From contig CAJQUW010002095.1 of NCBI GenBank assembly GCA_907163375.1, forward strand, positions 248,001-312,000: a DNA stretch of 64,000 bases. Direction: 5' to 3'. The notes under the pieces were generated by a model that saw only the letters and a list, made by a program, of their open reading frames with translations, ran no database searches and was not told where the DNA came from. Positions within the stretch are counted from its first letter, which is position 1. Each line of letters begins with the position of its first letter. The DNA comes from Prostheceraeus crozeri (lineage: Eukaryota > Platyhelminthes > Polycladida > Euryleptidae). Both the position numbers and the translations under genes were made by a program. Below are positions 52,489 to 64,000 of this stretch, in pieces.

Positions 52489-53337
52489 CCCTTATCAGGA
52501 CATGTGACCACAAATTGTGGTTGACAGCAGCTTTTTGAAGCACACTGCATTCGGTATTTGCGTTGAATCATGATCGCACCTATATCACGATAATTAGTGT
52601 TCACGGCAATGTATGTGAAGAGATGAAATCATAGATATCACTTTCCTTCGCAAAATGAGACGATTTGAAAATCAAAACTTCGATTCTGGACATGTGACCA
52701 CAAAATGTGGTAGCTGCGTTCGACTCAATTTCTATGTCAGAAATTCATAGTTTCATCTCACATTTCAACCACAAAGTGAAGCTGTAAGTGATTTGAAGCA
52801 GACAATACAAACTGCTAATTTCTGATCTGTTGATTTTGTTGAGTTATTCATTTGACTTTTATCATCAGAATGTAAATAAAGTATAGCTAAAATGCATTGA
52901 TTTATTTCAGAATTGTGCGCATTGTAGAGCAAATACGGCAATATATATGTTATTCAGGCCTTTCCTATAAATAAATATATTGTTTCTGTATATTTGCATT
53001 CATGATTTAGTTTATAAAGACACACAATTGCCATCTCAGTGCTATGTTGTCCACACCAGCGATTCTCAGGTGAATGATCTAATTGATAAATTGACATGAT
53101 TTTGGTCATTTCATGATGGAACGACCAAGCCGAAGAACATTTATGGAAGCGATAAGCGCTTCGGGAATTTCTGATGAAACTAATGCGGATGGTGAAATCA
53201 ATGAACCGGCATTAGATGTACATATAGAAGATATCGACGATGACAATGAGGATGTCGAGCAATTTGATGAACCAACTGTGGGTGATATGTGGTCACATGT
53301 CCCTTTGAGGTAAGAAAATCACGTGTCCTGATAAGGG
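52489..53337 (+). mobile_element. Internally deleted piggyBac-like transposon (849 bp)
   Basis: Both ends carry CCCTTATCAGGACAxGTGA inverted and are flanked by TTAA (52485-52488 and 53338-53341), the diagnostic piggyBac target. Subterminal copies of GGACATGTGACCAC lie at 52498 and 52688, with an inverted one at 53289-53302. Full piggyBacs are about 2.4 kb; here only the transposase N-terminus remains, so it is non-autonomous. Confidence 0.92.
53113..53313 (+). pseudogene. piggyBac transposase N-terminal fragment (66 aa)
   Basis: The frame opens MMERPSRRTFMEAISASG and becomes strongly acidic (VHIEDIDDDNEDVEQFDEP), as in the N-terminal region of many piggyBac transposases. It ends DMWSHVPLR where the coding frame runs through the subterminal inverted repeat. 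The catalytic DDD domain and the cysteine-rich C-terminus are absent. The bases after the last codons, TTGAG|GTAAGA, are a consensus 5' splice site 30 bases before the element end, so the fragment could be spliced into flanking DNA if transcribed. Origin is clear from the TIR/TTAA context, since the sequence alone is only weakly diagnostic. Confidence 0.65.
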
Positions 53338-53772
53338 TTAACTAATTATGATAAGCATCCTTCATTACAATGTTTTGCTCTTTCAGTGGCAGGTTGTGAT
53401 GATGATCAAGCTTCAGAAAATACTCTTATTAATATAGATATAATTAATAGATATAATTATTTAATATAGCTTAACTTTTAGTGATGGTAGCCCATCGAAT
53501 TGTTAATTTGACAAACTACAGTATATTGACCTTCCAAGTTTACGTGACATGGAGGATTTGTGGAATCCTTTTTCTGTATTGCTATCATTTCGAGTCATTT
53601 CAGTCAAATTCGTTTGCATTTCTCCAAACGTGTAAAAATTGCATATCTCACAAGTGGTACTAGGTGTCGACCTGGTATCGACTCATGTTCATTTAGTGAA
53701 ATTGAAACTGTATACACATTGGAGATTTAATAAATGCTGAGTTACCACTTTACCTAATATACTTACTCAATG

Positions 53773-54462
53773 GCCTGGAGAATGGCGGCCTCCAGTGGCT
53801 GATAATGATTAGATACCGGTAGTTTGCCAGTGGATTTTCTAAAGATTCACGATTTTGCCACTTCTCTTCAAACATCAAATGATTTTGATAAAGTGACTTA
53901 TAATATATCGCTTTACGACAAGAATATACAACTACTGCATGCATAACTAACTGAATTCTTCATCAGATCTAGCAGCATTGGCAGCTGCATAGAAATAGAT
54001 TGTTTATCTGAAGTTGACAAGAATGGAAATTGACTCAAGGTCGCGGCACATCCGGGGGAACTAAGTTGGGGCATGAAGAGCCAATTAAAAGCTTAAATTT
54101 GCACATGTGACTGATTCTAATCCAATGATACAGCCGTTGACAAGTGTATCTAAGTGAAAATGCGTGGGATTTATGTGCCACTATTGTGTATTGCATGAAG
54201 CTTAACTTCCATTCTAGAGGTTTTATTGTTGTCAATTTCTATGGGCAGCTGAGATGACTGTCAAGTAACAGCTGCTGCTGCTTATCAAATGAACGATAAG
54301 GAAAAGTCGGATATCTATGGCGAATACTGCGGCATAGAACTGTGGATTTCAATGCTAGTAAAGTATCGGATGCTGTGACTTTATGACTATTCGAAGTAGA
54401 CCTATACGATGTATAAATCCATGACAGAGCTCCATGTCATTGTAGCAATAAAATCCCTAATC
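53773..54462. other. Spacer between inverted repeat copies B and C
   Basis: About 690 bp with no recognised gene or repeat. Confidence 0.4.
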
Positions 54463-55342
54463 ATAAGAGTAAGCATATTAAGTAGAGTAACAACTTAGTA
54501 TTAATTAAATCCCAAATGTGTATACAGTTTCGAATTAATTAAATGAACTCGAGATGAGACCCAATACCAAATGTGAGATATGCAAATTTTTGCAGCTTTG
54601 AAGAAATTGTCGCGGAATTGACTGATTATGATAGCAATACAGGAGGAATAATATACAGTACTTTACATAAAAGTTCTTCGTATCATGACAACCTTGGACA
54701 GGTAATGTTTTCTAGATTAGCAATTCGATGGGTTGCTATATTATTACTTTAATACTCAGCCTTATTAGTATAAGTATTATCTTGACCTTGATCATATCAC
54801 AAACTAGTGCACCTGCCATTGAAAGAGCGAGATACCATAATCAAAACAACGATTATAATTAACTTCAAAAGATGGAAATGAGTCCACATTACTATCAGAT
54901 TCAGGAAATGAAACATAAATTGAATGAATCACAAACTCATGCCGATGAATTTAATTGAATTAAAAGGTTGAAACTTCAGCCAATAAGATCTCAATTTTTC
55001 CATGAACATTCACTCTATGACTTGCATTATAATGCGGTACATGAAATTTCCTTGATAATCAGCTTAATTTCCGCTGATTTAAGACACCTGTTAGTACAGT
55101 TCCTTTCATTTTGATGTCCAACAAGTTTCATGGGCCTACTACTTATATAGAGCTACCAAATCGTTAGTATATAAACATAGGAATAATTTGAAAAATTTAG
55201 CTTCTTAAAACCTGATCAAATATTTTTATACCGCAGGAACGTTATCTCTGCAAGCAAACTGAATCTGATGATACAAAAATGTTCACTGTATGCTGACATC
55301 TATTTTGAGTCCACACGATACCTACTATATACTTGCTCTATG
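54463..55342 (-). mobile_element. ~0.85 kb TIR repeat family, copy C
   Basis: This is the best-preserved uninterrupted copy. On the minus strand it opens GCATAGAGCAAGTATATAGT and ends AGTTGTTACTCTACTTAATA then TGCTTACTCTTATG, giving inverted ends of about 25 bases. The body aligns throughout with copy B in inverse orientation. It shares the TCTTTCAATGGCAGGT block with B and the terminal AAACTGTATACACATTTGGG with both. No coding is seen. B and C face each other as a large inverted pair about 0.7 kb apart. Confidence 0.85.
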
Positions 55343-56656
55343 CCCCTGATATCAAAGAGTACTGGATTTTTATGCTTGAAACTTAATTAGAAGGTTATCA
55401 AAAGCATGGCAAGTCGCTGGAAGCCGTCAACGTGTGACCATGCGTAATATTGCCTTCAGTATTCATGTCCACTCAAGTCATTTAAAATTTTGGTATATAA
55501 TGTCGAATTTCTATGCGTGAGAGATATGACCCAATCTTTCAACAACATTCCTGCTCAAAGTATTGTCACAAATGAAAAAACACACAAAGAATTCATGTGA
55601 AAGAGCCAAAGAATCGACTTGTGTTGATCAGACGTTGAATTACACGCTGCCTTGTCGTGCCAATACTTCCTCATTCAAAATCAACATTGGCGAGAAATTG
55701 TCTGACATTCGTATCGAAAAAAAATTAGTTATTAAGATTTAGCAACTGTGGCATGCAGCAATATGTTAACTAAAGCAGAAATCTAGATTTTCTTCAGCAG
55801 AGTAATTGTGACGAAAAGCTTCATTACTTATTCAAACATAACGTGCTTATGTTTCGCTTCAAATATTTAGCAACAGGCGGCAGGAAGATAATCACAGATT
55901 TTGAGACAATACTTGGGCATTCGCTTTTTATCTAAGTCTATTGTTCTGCAAAGCAAAATTGCATTTATCTAGAAGTGTTAGAAATATTTATAGAAATTGC
56001 AAGAAAATTACTTACATATCATGAAATTGAGAGGACAAAGATATTCAACAGAAAGTTTGTTGACATATCCTGCTATTTGGTCTATGATTTTATTAATGAA
56101 CAGAAAATTGTTCAATTGTTGAATATAGGCAGTTAGAAATAAAAACAATTCCAACTACTCAAGACAACGACTGTAATTTGATCTTGTTTTGAATGGAGTG
56201 AACCATTGCTGATTTAAGGATGTATTCGTTAACAGCAAGCAGATTTCTAATCAAATACTACTTTCTACACACTATTAACGCGTCGTCTAGTTTAATGCAT
56301 CAGTAAAAATTAATAAATGCTTCATTTTGACTGAGTTGTTGAATTGTTATTTCTATTCATTTGAATTCCTATGGTCGTCTCATTTCACAATCACATTTGA
56401 AGTAACCTTGAATTGTCAAATATCTTTTCACAGATACCTTGGAATGGTTATTTTTGAAATGATATCTTCTAAGTTTTCCTTAAGTAACGTTTATGTACAT
56501 TCAGTCATTTTGAAATCGATAAAACCATGTTAACTGCTTTTGACCGGAGGTCATTTTTCATAGCCATGTTAAAACAAGTTATTCTGCTCCCTGTACTTTT
56601 ATTGCAGGATGAGATAATGTAGTTAAAATAAAAACAAGTAAGTGACGGATAAAAAT
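55343..56656. other. Non-coding stretch, nothing recognised
   Basis: AT-rich; short open frames only. Confidence 0.35.
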
Positions 56657-56688
56657 CTGACGTTTCGTCTCACAGAGACATACTCATG
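56657..56688 (-). ncRNA. Hammerhead-like ribozyme motif
   Basis: On the minus strand CATGAGTAT is followed by a perfect stem II (GTCTC-TGT-GAGAC), then GAAAC and GTC. All parts of a hammerhead core are in order, with two or three departures in the first box (CATGAGTA instead of CTGATGA). The GTCTCTGTGAGAC-GAAACGTC arrangement is of the type found at the ends of Penelope-like elements. No nuclease or RT is visible nearby, so it would be a solo 3' end. Confidence 0.55.
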
Positions 56689-59600
56689 GGTAGCTGGTGG
56701 ATAAAGATGGTCGATAAAGCCAATCAGTAAGGAGATTCATAGCCAAAAATCGGTAAAGTCTCTGAAACTGATGATTTTAAATTTTGAATCGCTATTTTTA
56801 GCACGAAAATGAGTGAGCTAGGATGACTGTATACTATCCGTAGAAAATTCAGACATACATGCATGATATATAGCATTGTGAGTTTCATGGAAATAAAGGA
56901 GACAGCCGAATTGCATGCCTCGGTATTACTCTTCTAACTTTGCCTGCTTTCATTTTCCTATGGAAATTGCAATACAGCTTAGAATTTCCGGGAGAACATC
57001 AGGTGAAATTTTTATATATTGGCTTTTTGTCTCCATGTTCTACCATTGCCTTCCTCTTTATTTTCAAAATTTCAAATGGAAAATTGTCTTTGTCTTGTGT
57101 GGTAGATATCGAGACTTGTGGCTTCCAAGAGACTCTTAAGATTGTACTTGCATCTCTGCTAAGTTGAAGAAGATTTAGTTTATTTGCTTCTCTTTTCCAA
57201 TGGTGAAATTAAGTTGCAGTAGTTGTCTGATATAATTTCTCCGGTCAGCAGTTTAGATCGGGGGACATCACAACACCGAGATGTCGATATACTTAAGAGA
57301 GCCCTATATAAATATAGGGTTAAGGTACTACGCATCGTGGTATAACATCTGATCATGACGTTATGTTGTTTTTAGTACACATGTACACATGTCCGTTTTT
57401 ATTGCAACTGTCGGATGGCAAATAAGAAAATTCTGAAAATTCGGTAGAAAACTTCAGTTTCATGTTTACCTCGAAGCAATATACCAGAATATTCAAACTT
57501 TAGTAATAACTTGATCATGAAATTGTATTTGCTCTACCTCTCTGTCTCTTCGCTTCCTAAGCTGGTGGTTAATTGATAATTATCTGATCGTTCCATGATC
57601 CGCTTATTTCAAGTTTCAGGATAGTTCATGACATCCGAGCCTTCATGGATAGGTAATCGGACAGATTCGAATGCTATTATTTCCAAATCGAGTGTCTATA
57701 TATTTGTGATGAACACAGTCAACGAAGGAGTAGATCACATTCAGATCTCAATGAAAGTTAGTGATTTCCTTTTGTTCTATCTTATGATAACTTACTTTTT
57801 TGTGTCGAAAATAATATAGGAATATCAAACCGGATATTGAATTTGATAACTGATTTATCGAACATTAGCGATGCATCTTTTTGTATTTCCAATCAAGAGA
57901 TATGAAACAATGACTGTAATGATTTTGATTAGGTATTGTAAACCTCAGAAAGTGATAAGATTCGGGAAGACAGCAAACAGCTTTGTCTTTTGTTACCTGA
58001 GATCAAAGCAACTTGTAGAAGAATATTCATTTTATATTTTGATGAAGTAATCAATTTGTTCTCATCGTTGTGAAAGTTGAATATCAAAGTGCTCTTAAAA
58101 TAAGTAATCATTTTATGACTTCAAACGAACTGAATGAAGTGGTAATTTTTTGCTTGACACATTTTGTAGCATGGACAGGGTAGCTGGGCTTTGAAAAAAC
58201 GAAAGAAACTTAATCGAAAGAAACAAAATAGCACGTTCTTCTCGTTCTGAAAAAGACACACTGATTTCTCACTTAGATTTTTGCGTTTTGTAATAGTAGT
58301 TTCATGAGCATGCTGCGCCACTAACTAACTGCAAGACATTCAGGACGAGTGACGACTCAGATGACCTCTATTGTGCCTGCCTGCACTTTAATTTGAAGTT
58401 TCTTAATTCAAGATTTCCAAGCACTTTGCAACTTTTTAGATGAAAGTTGTTTCTTATGCCGCCAAAGAGTTACGTGGGTGGAATTTCTATCCCGAATTTG
58501 AATAGAAATGGGGAACATAAGAGACACAACATAGCTACTTTAAGCATACAACAAGCCACATACAGACTCGAGACAGATGAATAAAATTAAACTAATATAA
58601 ACTGATTTGATAAATTAAACTGATTTACAAGGGTTCCTTCCAAGCATACTTCGAAATTTTATGTTGTGGGCTTACTGAGCTGATACCACCGATACCTTTT
58701 CCAATCGACCTTAAATCGTTCTGGCTAAGTAATTAAAATGTATTCAAACTATGCATTATTTTTTCAATAAAAACCATTTTCCAAGCCTTATAGGAGTAAT
58801 GTTAATCTACCTGTGGTACGTATTTAATACATGTAAATCCATTACAATTTGATGATGACTAATTTCAACCATTTTGCAACTACTTTGTATTTTTTGTGCA
58901 ACATTTTTTCTCAATATCGGCTAGTTAAACTAATTCACTTGAAAATCGCATGTTGATGTAGTTCAGATGTCTCTGCTCAAAGCCACAGTGGAATCCAGCT
59001 TTAGGTCAAGAAGCAGCCATATTATTCAAGACGGGTTATTTATCATCGGATAGTCGCGAGATAGAAGCTTTCTCATGCAGCCCATGAGTGCAATAAACAA
59101 GCGCCATTACCATTTCACCTCGTTTCCCAGACTCAAAGTGTCATGATCTGCTATGTTTCATTCAGTATGTTGTGATCATTTCTAGACAGTAAGATTTAGT
59201 CCTATGTCCGTTGATGATTCTCCCTTGTTACATTTTTGTTTTTTTATGTAGGCTGTTGCTACCACAAATTTAAACCCAGTTTTCCACAGAAGTTTTCGTG
59301 CAAAAGATCATACGCACATTCAACAAATGATTTTGCGTACATTAGTATTATGTTAGCATTTTTAAATTTTGGCATGAGTTTAGCATCTATATGAAACCGC
59401 AACGCTATTTCACTAAATTTATTTTTTAAAAATACCTGGATCCTTGCTTGATAGTTTCTATTGAGTAAATGTTGGTCGACTTTTTCTTAACTTTTTGCTG
59501 ACTGTATGCCATGCAAATCTGACTTTTGTTACTTTTTCTGCTGAAAATGACACTTTTATCACGTCGCTATTTAGCTATTTGGCAATAGTATACGACATGT

Positions 59601-61010
59601 GGATATCTTACACTCAATGTGACACTAAGGTGTGTTATGTATTATTGAAAAAAGCATGAATGAGTGTTATCTTTCTGCTCCCTATGAAGTCATTGGTCAA
59701 CCTTCTCGACCTTCAAAAACGTTCAAGGCTAGATAACCACACATTGGGCCAAATTTATGTGATTTTAGAATTTTAGTGACCCTATTTATTTTCACAATGG
59801 ACATTTGAATATACTATAGAACTGTGCTATCAAAACTTGGCCTATATACAGATTGCTTTTAGCGGTCGTGACATTCCAAAAAGTGTGGTGCCGTCAACGA
59901 TTTCTAATGAGCTTGGATAAAACCTAATAAACCATGGAAAGTCAATATCTTAAATTTCATTTTGTAAAATATCTCGATTTCTGTTGAAATTATTGATTAG
60001 CATTTCGTGCAGTTATAGTATATAATTATCTCGATTCATCTCTCATCAATGTGTGTCTTCTATTTTTAGACCAGACATATCCTTTACTGTACATGATATT
60101 CGTTTTCATCACTGGTATTTTTCTGCAGATTTTGTTCTTGAATTTTTAAAGGCTGCGCAATACAATTCAACTTACGCTTAATGAAAAAAATGTACTTTAT
60201 CGCAAAGCATGAAAGAGACGACATTATTGAAGTAAACGAGGAAATGAGAACTCATTCCCTGCAACTTATTTTCCTTTCAGCTTCCTTAAAACAAACAAGA
60301 AATACTTACACTGACACACATTGCGTGTTTGTGACGTTAGATTTGCATGTAGACCTTTTTTTGGCTGCAGTTTACAAACAAGGAAAGCAAACATAAGCCG
60401 AAATATACAAATGAACTTTGTGTAATATTCCGATCTACCTTATTACCGCTGTGTGGTGAACTGGAAACAAATATATACTACACTTTGTATTTTGTCTGAC
60501 AAATAAGCAGTGTATTTTCTAATTAAGATTTTTGCATTTGATCTTTATTTTATCGCATCTACATCGAAATGAATTATGGACTACTTTCATTAATTGATGC
60601 ATTAGACATTGACTCAAGATATCTTTTTGGTAATAAGTATTGATTCTTTTGTAAAATACTGCCTTTGGATAACCATTAGTTTCTGCTGAAAGAATATCGC
60701 AAAAGGTTTCATTGCACCGACATATTTCGCCGGTTCTCTTTGGGATGCACTCAAGAATTAGTAAGGAATTTACAATCAGATGAGATGACATGGCATGACT
60801 GATGCCATACAAGACGTTCGATTCCGAATTGAACGGAAGTCTATATTTGAGGTTTGAACTGCAGATTGATTGCATCATTGTGATAACGCGAACGGTGACA
60901 GCGCAGAAAACATCTAAAACTTTGTTGGAAAGCTTTATTTATTTAGTTTAATACATGTGGCAATTTTTCCGACCGAAGCCTCATCAATGTGCTAATCCCA
61001 TGCACATCAA
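56689..61010. other. Long non-coding stretch
   Basis: No gene recognised. A 119-codon minus-strand frame (60519-60878) has a cysteine cluster (CRCNETFC, RCRCDKIKIKC) but no known domain, and I do not call it. 56756-56810 and 61250-61310 share a faint AAATTTTGAATxGCT segment. Confidence 0.35.
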
Positions 61011-61011
61011 A

Positions 61012-61080
61012 TTTGCTCTTGGTACGGCTAAATGAATGAGTACGGCCTCCATGCTGGGAGTTCGATTCGTCTTCTGTCAC
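61012..61080 (+). repeat. tRNA-derived SINE head
   Basis: GGCTAAATGAATGAGTACGG (61026-61045) matches the D arm/A-box area, and CTGGGAGTTCGATTCGTC (61054-61071) contains a good B box with normal tRNA spacing. The sequence downstream to about 61130 may be the SINE body. Confidence 0.6.
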
Positions 61081-61439
61081 ATTTTGCTGTCGTCGCCTCA
61101 AAGTAAGCCTCCCGACTTAAGCTTTTGTTACTTTTAGTGTCAGTTCATTTTCAAACTCTTCATCAAAATTGTTGGAAGATCAATTTGACCGATTTTGAGT
61201 AGAATTTTTACGGATGTCAAAAAATGCCACTTTTTGTGAATATTTTTTCAAAATTCTCAAAATTTTGAATTGCTGTTTACAATGCGAAGATGAGCAAGTT
61301 TGAGAAAAAGGATGCCACCACTAGAATGCTCTCATGTCAAATACTTAGTAGCTTTAAGAAATTCATGTGTTGTGTTTCTTCAGAAGTTTATACAGGTTAG
61401 TAGCCTACCTCGAATCCGGAATCTTGTTGCGCTTCAGAT

Positions 61440-61778
61440 TAGAGGTGTGTATTCAGGACCCGAACGCGACCCGGTTCGGATCTGGTTGAGAATAAATCAT
61501 CATATTTTAGTATGTCATAGATGAATTATGTATCTTACTCAGACAACGTGGGCGTATCTAACTCACATTCTCTTTGAGACCGACTTCGAAGATAGCGTGA
61601 CTAAGACACACTTAATGGACGAATTTCCCTAAAAGGTAAGAAATGAAAGCACCCCTGTGATTGGCGTCTGTTCGACTCTTTGTGATCGGGTCGGGTCGCG
61701 TTCAGGTTGTCTTCAAGCAATTTCGGGTTCGGGTCAGGTCGGGTTGAGCCTAGCTTTTAGGACCACAGCACATCTCTA
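61440..61778. mobile_element. hAT-type MITE with 8-bp target duplication
   Basis: The ends TAGAGGTGTG and, inverted, TAGAGATGTG are flanked by CTTCAGAT (61432-61439) and CTTCAGAG (61779-61786), an 8-bp duplication with one difference, as hAT elements make. Subterminal stretches rich in CCCGAACGCGACCCG and, inverted, CGGGTCGCGTTCAGG pair as a stem. 339 bp, non-coding. Confidence 0.8.
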
Positions 61779-61786
61779 CTTCAGAG

Positions 61787-62903
61787 GATGGATAAGGTTA
61801 AACTGCTGTTGCGGAGTTGGAGGTGAATGTGTACTAAGACCTGTTGAAGCTTCGTGAAAGACATTGGATGAAATGGCTATTCAGGTCTGTTTCCATCATT
61901 GAAGCAAAACTCTAATTCTAAAAATAGCAATGCTAGCTTTCTAACTCAATTCGAGTTTACTAGCTTTCCGAACACAATCGTATGCACTCCATGCGGTCTT
62001 AAGGGAATGTTTAGTATTTTTAGATGAACAAAGTTGGTTGAATTCACATTTAACTATATGTGGGTGAAGCATTGACATGATGAAAATTCTGTCTGACTGA
62101 CCGTTTGCTCTCAATCTCACTTAGTCTTATAGGCTAGCATTTGTGTCACATTCTACACGTGTTTTGTATACATATACATTTAAAATCTGAATTAAATTAA
62201 GGTACCAGCCATGAAGGACGTCCGCAGAATTTTTTCCAGTCCCCATGCCCTCCTTATCCGCATGTCTCCGAATCTTCCGAACACATCCCCCCCTCCCTCC
62301 CTCTCAGCTCAAAACGTCCGCATATTCATAGAACTTTCCATTGACATGTAGGCTGCAATAGTTGTACAATAAGACTAAAAATATATCAATATTTGAACGA
62401 ATGCATGTTTTTTATGTAATGCATGTTCATTCAGTAAATCAATATCACGTCTTTGTGATAAAGTGGGCCATGGCAACAATTATGATTTACTATAATTCTC
62501 AAATTCTATGACTTGCTCTTTATATATCTTCTTCCGGGTAATTTTCGCCTGAAAATTACCATACATTAATTATTAGCCCCATATATGCAATCAATATTTT
62601 TGATAAATATACATGATTATATACTGGTGCAACTACTAATCCGATCGATCATTGTCTAAGCATGGCGAGTGAAGGAAAGGCTATAAACAGCCTACATAGT
62701 AGCCAAATGCCTATATTTGACAACTGCACCTCCACCCACGCTGCGGACGTCCTTTATGGATGGTCCCTAATGCTGTTGCATGCAGTGAAATTGAATTTAT
62801 TTAAGATTAATAAAAAGTAAGCATGATTGAAATACATTGAACTGGATTGGTAGAACCGAAGTTCCCTTTATGTTAGAATGACTAATAACTAGGGCCCCCA
62901 GAA
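61787..62903. other. Non-coding stretch
   Basis: Contains the second copy of a short repeat at 61860-61887 (ACATTGGATGAAATGGCTAT then TCAGGTCTG) and a C-rich patch at 62287-62306. Nothing else is recognised. Confidence 0.35.
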
Positions 62904-63078
62904 GTCAATAAAGTCAATTTTTTTATTATGAGTTCCGGTGACCAGAAATGTCTAAAACCGGTGTAATAATGGTCTATCTGGTCTATTGAGAAAGTTATAA
63001 AAGTCAATAAAGTCAATTTTATTGTTTTAGGTCAATAAAGTCAATTTTATTGTTTTTGGTCTATAAAGTCAATTTTCG
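62904..63078 (+). repeat. 28-bp minisatellite (few units)
   Basis: GTCAATAAAGTCAATTTTAT followed by TGTTTTxG repeats with a 28-base period at 63003, 63031 and 63059 (last unit partial). A lone unit lies at 62904. Confidence 0.75.
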
Positions 63079-63486
63079 AGAACTATTCGTCATATTATTG
63101 TATTTTCTAGAGACAGATACAAACAATGTGTTTTTATGTTTATGATACGCACAAAATTTTCTTTGTTGATGGCTGAGTGGCATTTGTGAGACGGCATTAT
63201 ATTAAACACTCAATGATATTTAAGTTCTTCAATCGAATACGTACAAGGTCACGGGAGAACGAAGGTTGTCAATTTGCGAACTCTAGATGATCATGTGATT
63301 CTCAAAAGCGCATCGGGAGTACTAAGAATAGCAATGACTGGTAGCTATTATACATGTAAGTACTCCATGGTGAAATCAGCGACTACTGGTTTTCATCATT
63401 TCCATTTTTAATACTCCCTGGTGGCAATAAATGGCGTTGCAATCATTGAAGAAGTCATTGTGTTGACTTGCATTGAGTTGATTTAA

Positions 63487-63790
63487 ATATTCGAAAGTTC
63501 ATCCTTCACTATCGCTGAGGCTTTCGACCAGTTGCAAGCAATGAATTTTGCAAATGACCCTTGTGGTGTTGGACAGTGCATAACAAAGCGATTGAGTGCA
63601 AATAACATGTCGTCCATTGTTGGTCTCACACGGCCGGAGGTGTCACCAAGCATTTATGGATTGTTACAGAAGTGTCAGCCCTCGACTGCTGCGATTGAAC
63701 GAAGCTTCTCTATGCTTCAGAAACTACTAGCCAAGGACAGGAATTTTAAACCTCATAACGTGAGGCAGTTTCTTGTTTTATATTACAATG
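63487..63790 (+). CDS. hAT-derived C-terminal exon (dimerisation domain), partial gene
   Basis: An open frame from about 63487 to a consensus splice donor, AATG|GTAAGT, at 63790/63791. The C-terminal half reads QPSTAAIERSFSMLQKLLAK then DRNFKPHNVRQFLVLYYN, the hAT transposase dimerisation motif (ERSFS core) in a form common in invertebrate hAT proteins. Possible acceptors are AG at 63496-63497 or at 63530-63531; the upstream in-frame stop at 63484 excludes a longer exon. No ATG is needed if it is internal. It may be the last exons of an intron-containing hAT transposase or a host gene that captured hAT sequence; the window ends too soon to say. The reading frame is clean, unlike most elements here. 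Confidence 0.8.
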
Positions 63791-63798
63791 GTAAGTAA

Positions 63799-64000
63799 AT
63801 GACAATATTTTGACTATGATTGAACTAGTCGTTTTACAATAAAAAATAAATGAATAAATCAATGGTTCTAATCAAACTCCATGGAATCATAAGCGTTTTA
63901 ATGTGGCACGGGTACTTATCCCCTCATCTTCCAAAAATACATTTTTTAGAAATCACTACCATCATAGGTTGGTTTGTCCCCCCTTGGTTAGATCCTAGGT
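63799..64000. other. Downstream flank, presumed intron
   Basis: AT-rich sequence after the splice donor to the window end; nothing else recognised. Confidence 0.3.

Larger units (their letters stand above)
52028..53772 (+). mobile_element. ~0.85 kb TIR repeat family, copy B (split by piggyBac)
   Basis: It starts AGCAAGTATATACTCGTATA then GGTAGAGTGTCGACTC, and ends GTTACCACTTTACCTAATAT then ACTTACTCAATGG. The ends are inverted repeats on AAGTATATTAGGTA. It shares TTCAGTTTTTTGCGGAGATT, CAGTGGCAGGTTG and ATTTAATAAATGCTGAGTT with copies A and C. A piggyBac element (52489-53337, with TTAA duplicated) sits inside it; without the insert the copy is about 0.9 kb. The nesting shows this family is older than that piggyBac. 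It is non-coding. Confidence 0.85.

Noticed and set aside
60519-60878. 119-codon minus-strand frame with cysteine clusters
   Set aside because: Cysteine spacing matches no zinc-binding pattern I know; no splice or homology support.

Overview
This is AT-rich animal DNA, probably intergenic or intronic sequence from a marine invertebrate. The group cannot be named from the sequence alone. The evidence is eukaryotic: several superfamilies of animal transposable elements (Tc1, a DD41D-like mariner, piggyBac, hAT, Penelope, non-LTR elements with a restriction-like nuclease), tRNA-derived SINE heads with Pol III A and B boxes, a kilobase CT microsatellite, and no bacterial operon-like coding. Frequent TACATGTA and GGCCTA words also occur in many marine invertebrate genomes, but they prove nothing. 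I found no host gene I would name. The only coding-looking piece with a convincing splice site is a hAT-derived exon at the right edge.

Layout. 1-8.6 kb: two nearly identical Tc1-like DD34E transposons in divergent orientation around 5.5 kb of unique DNA that holds a GC-rich MITE. 8.5-10.2 kb: minus-strand reverse-transcriptase fossil with a hammerhead-like 3' motif. 10.8-12.6 kb: a fold-back tRNA-like SINE and a 0.5 kb fold-back element. 14.8-15.5 kb and 26.05-26.5 kb: two non-LTR fossils keeping the restriction-like endonuclease region. 20-25.3 kb: first copy of a ~0.85 kb TIR family, a perfect 76-bp palindrome and an 0.8 kb TIR element. 26.8-37 kb: diverged tandem repeats, a hAT-like fossil, decayed Tc1 pieces and several SINE heads. 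39.5-40.6 kb: (CT)n. 42.3-43.8 kb: a hairpin repeat and a Penelope-like element whose 3' end is duplicated in inverse orientation. 46-48.8 kb: a possible LTR-element fossil and a near-complete mariner. 52-55.3 kb: two inverted copies of the 0.85 kb family, one of them split by a deleted piggyBac. 56.7-63.8 kb: a hammerhead-like site, SINE heads, a hAT MITE with target duplication, a minisatellite and the hAT exon.

The elements do not form a pathway; the window is a record of insertions of different ages. Nesting and shared copies give a partial order: the 0.85 kb family is older than the piggyBac that split one copy, while the Tc1 pair is so alike that both insertions look recent. Most autonomous elements are broken, so any current movement would depend on transposases made elsewhere.
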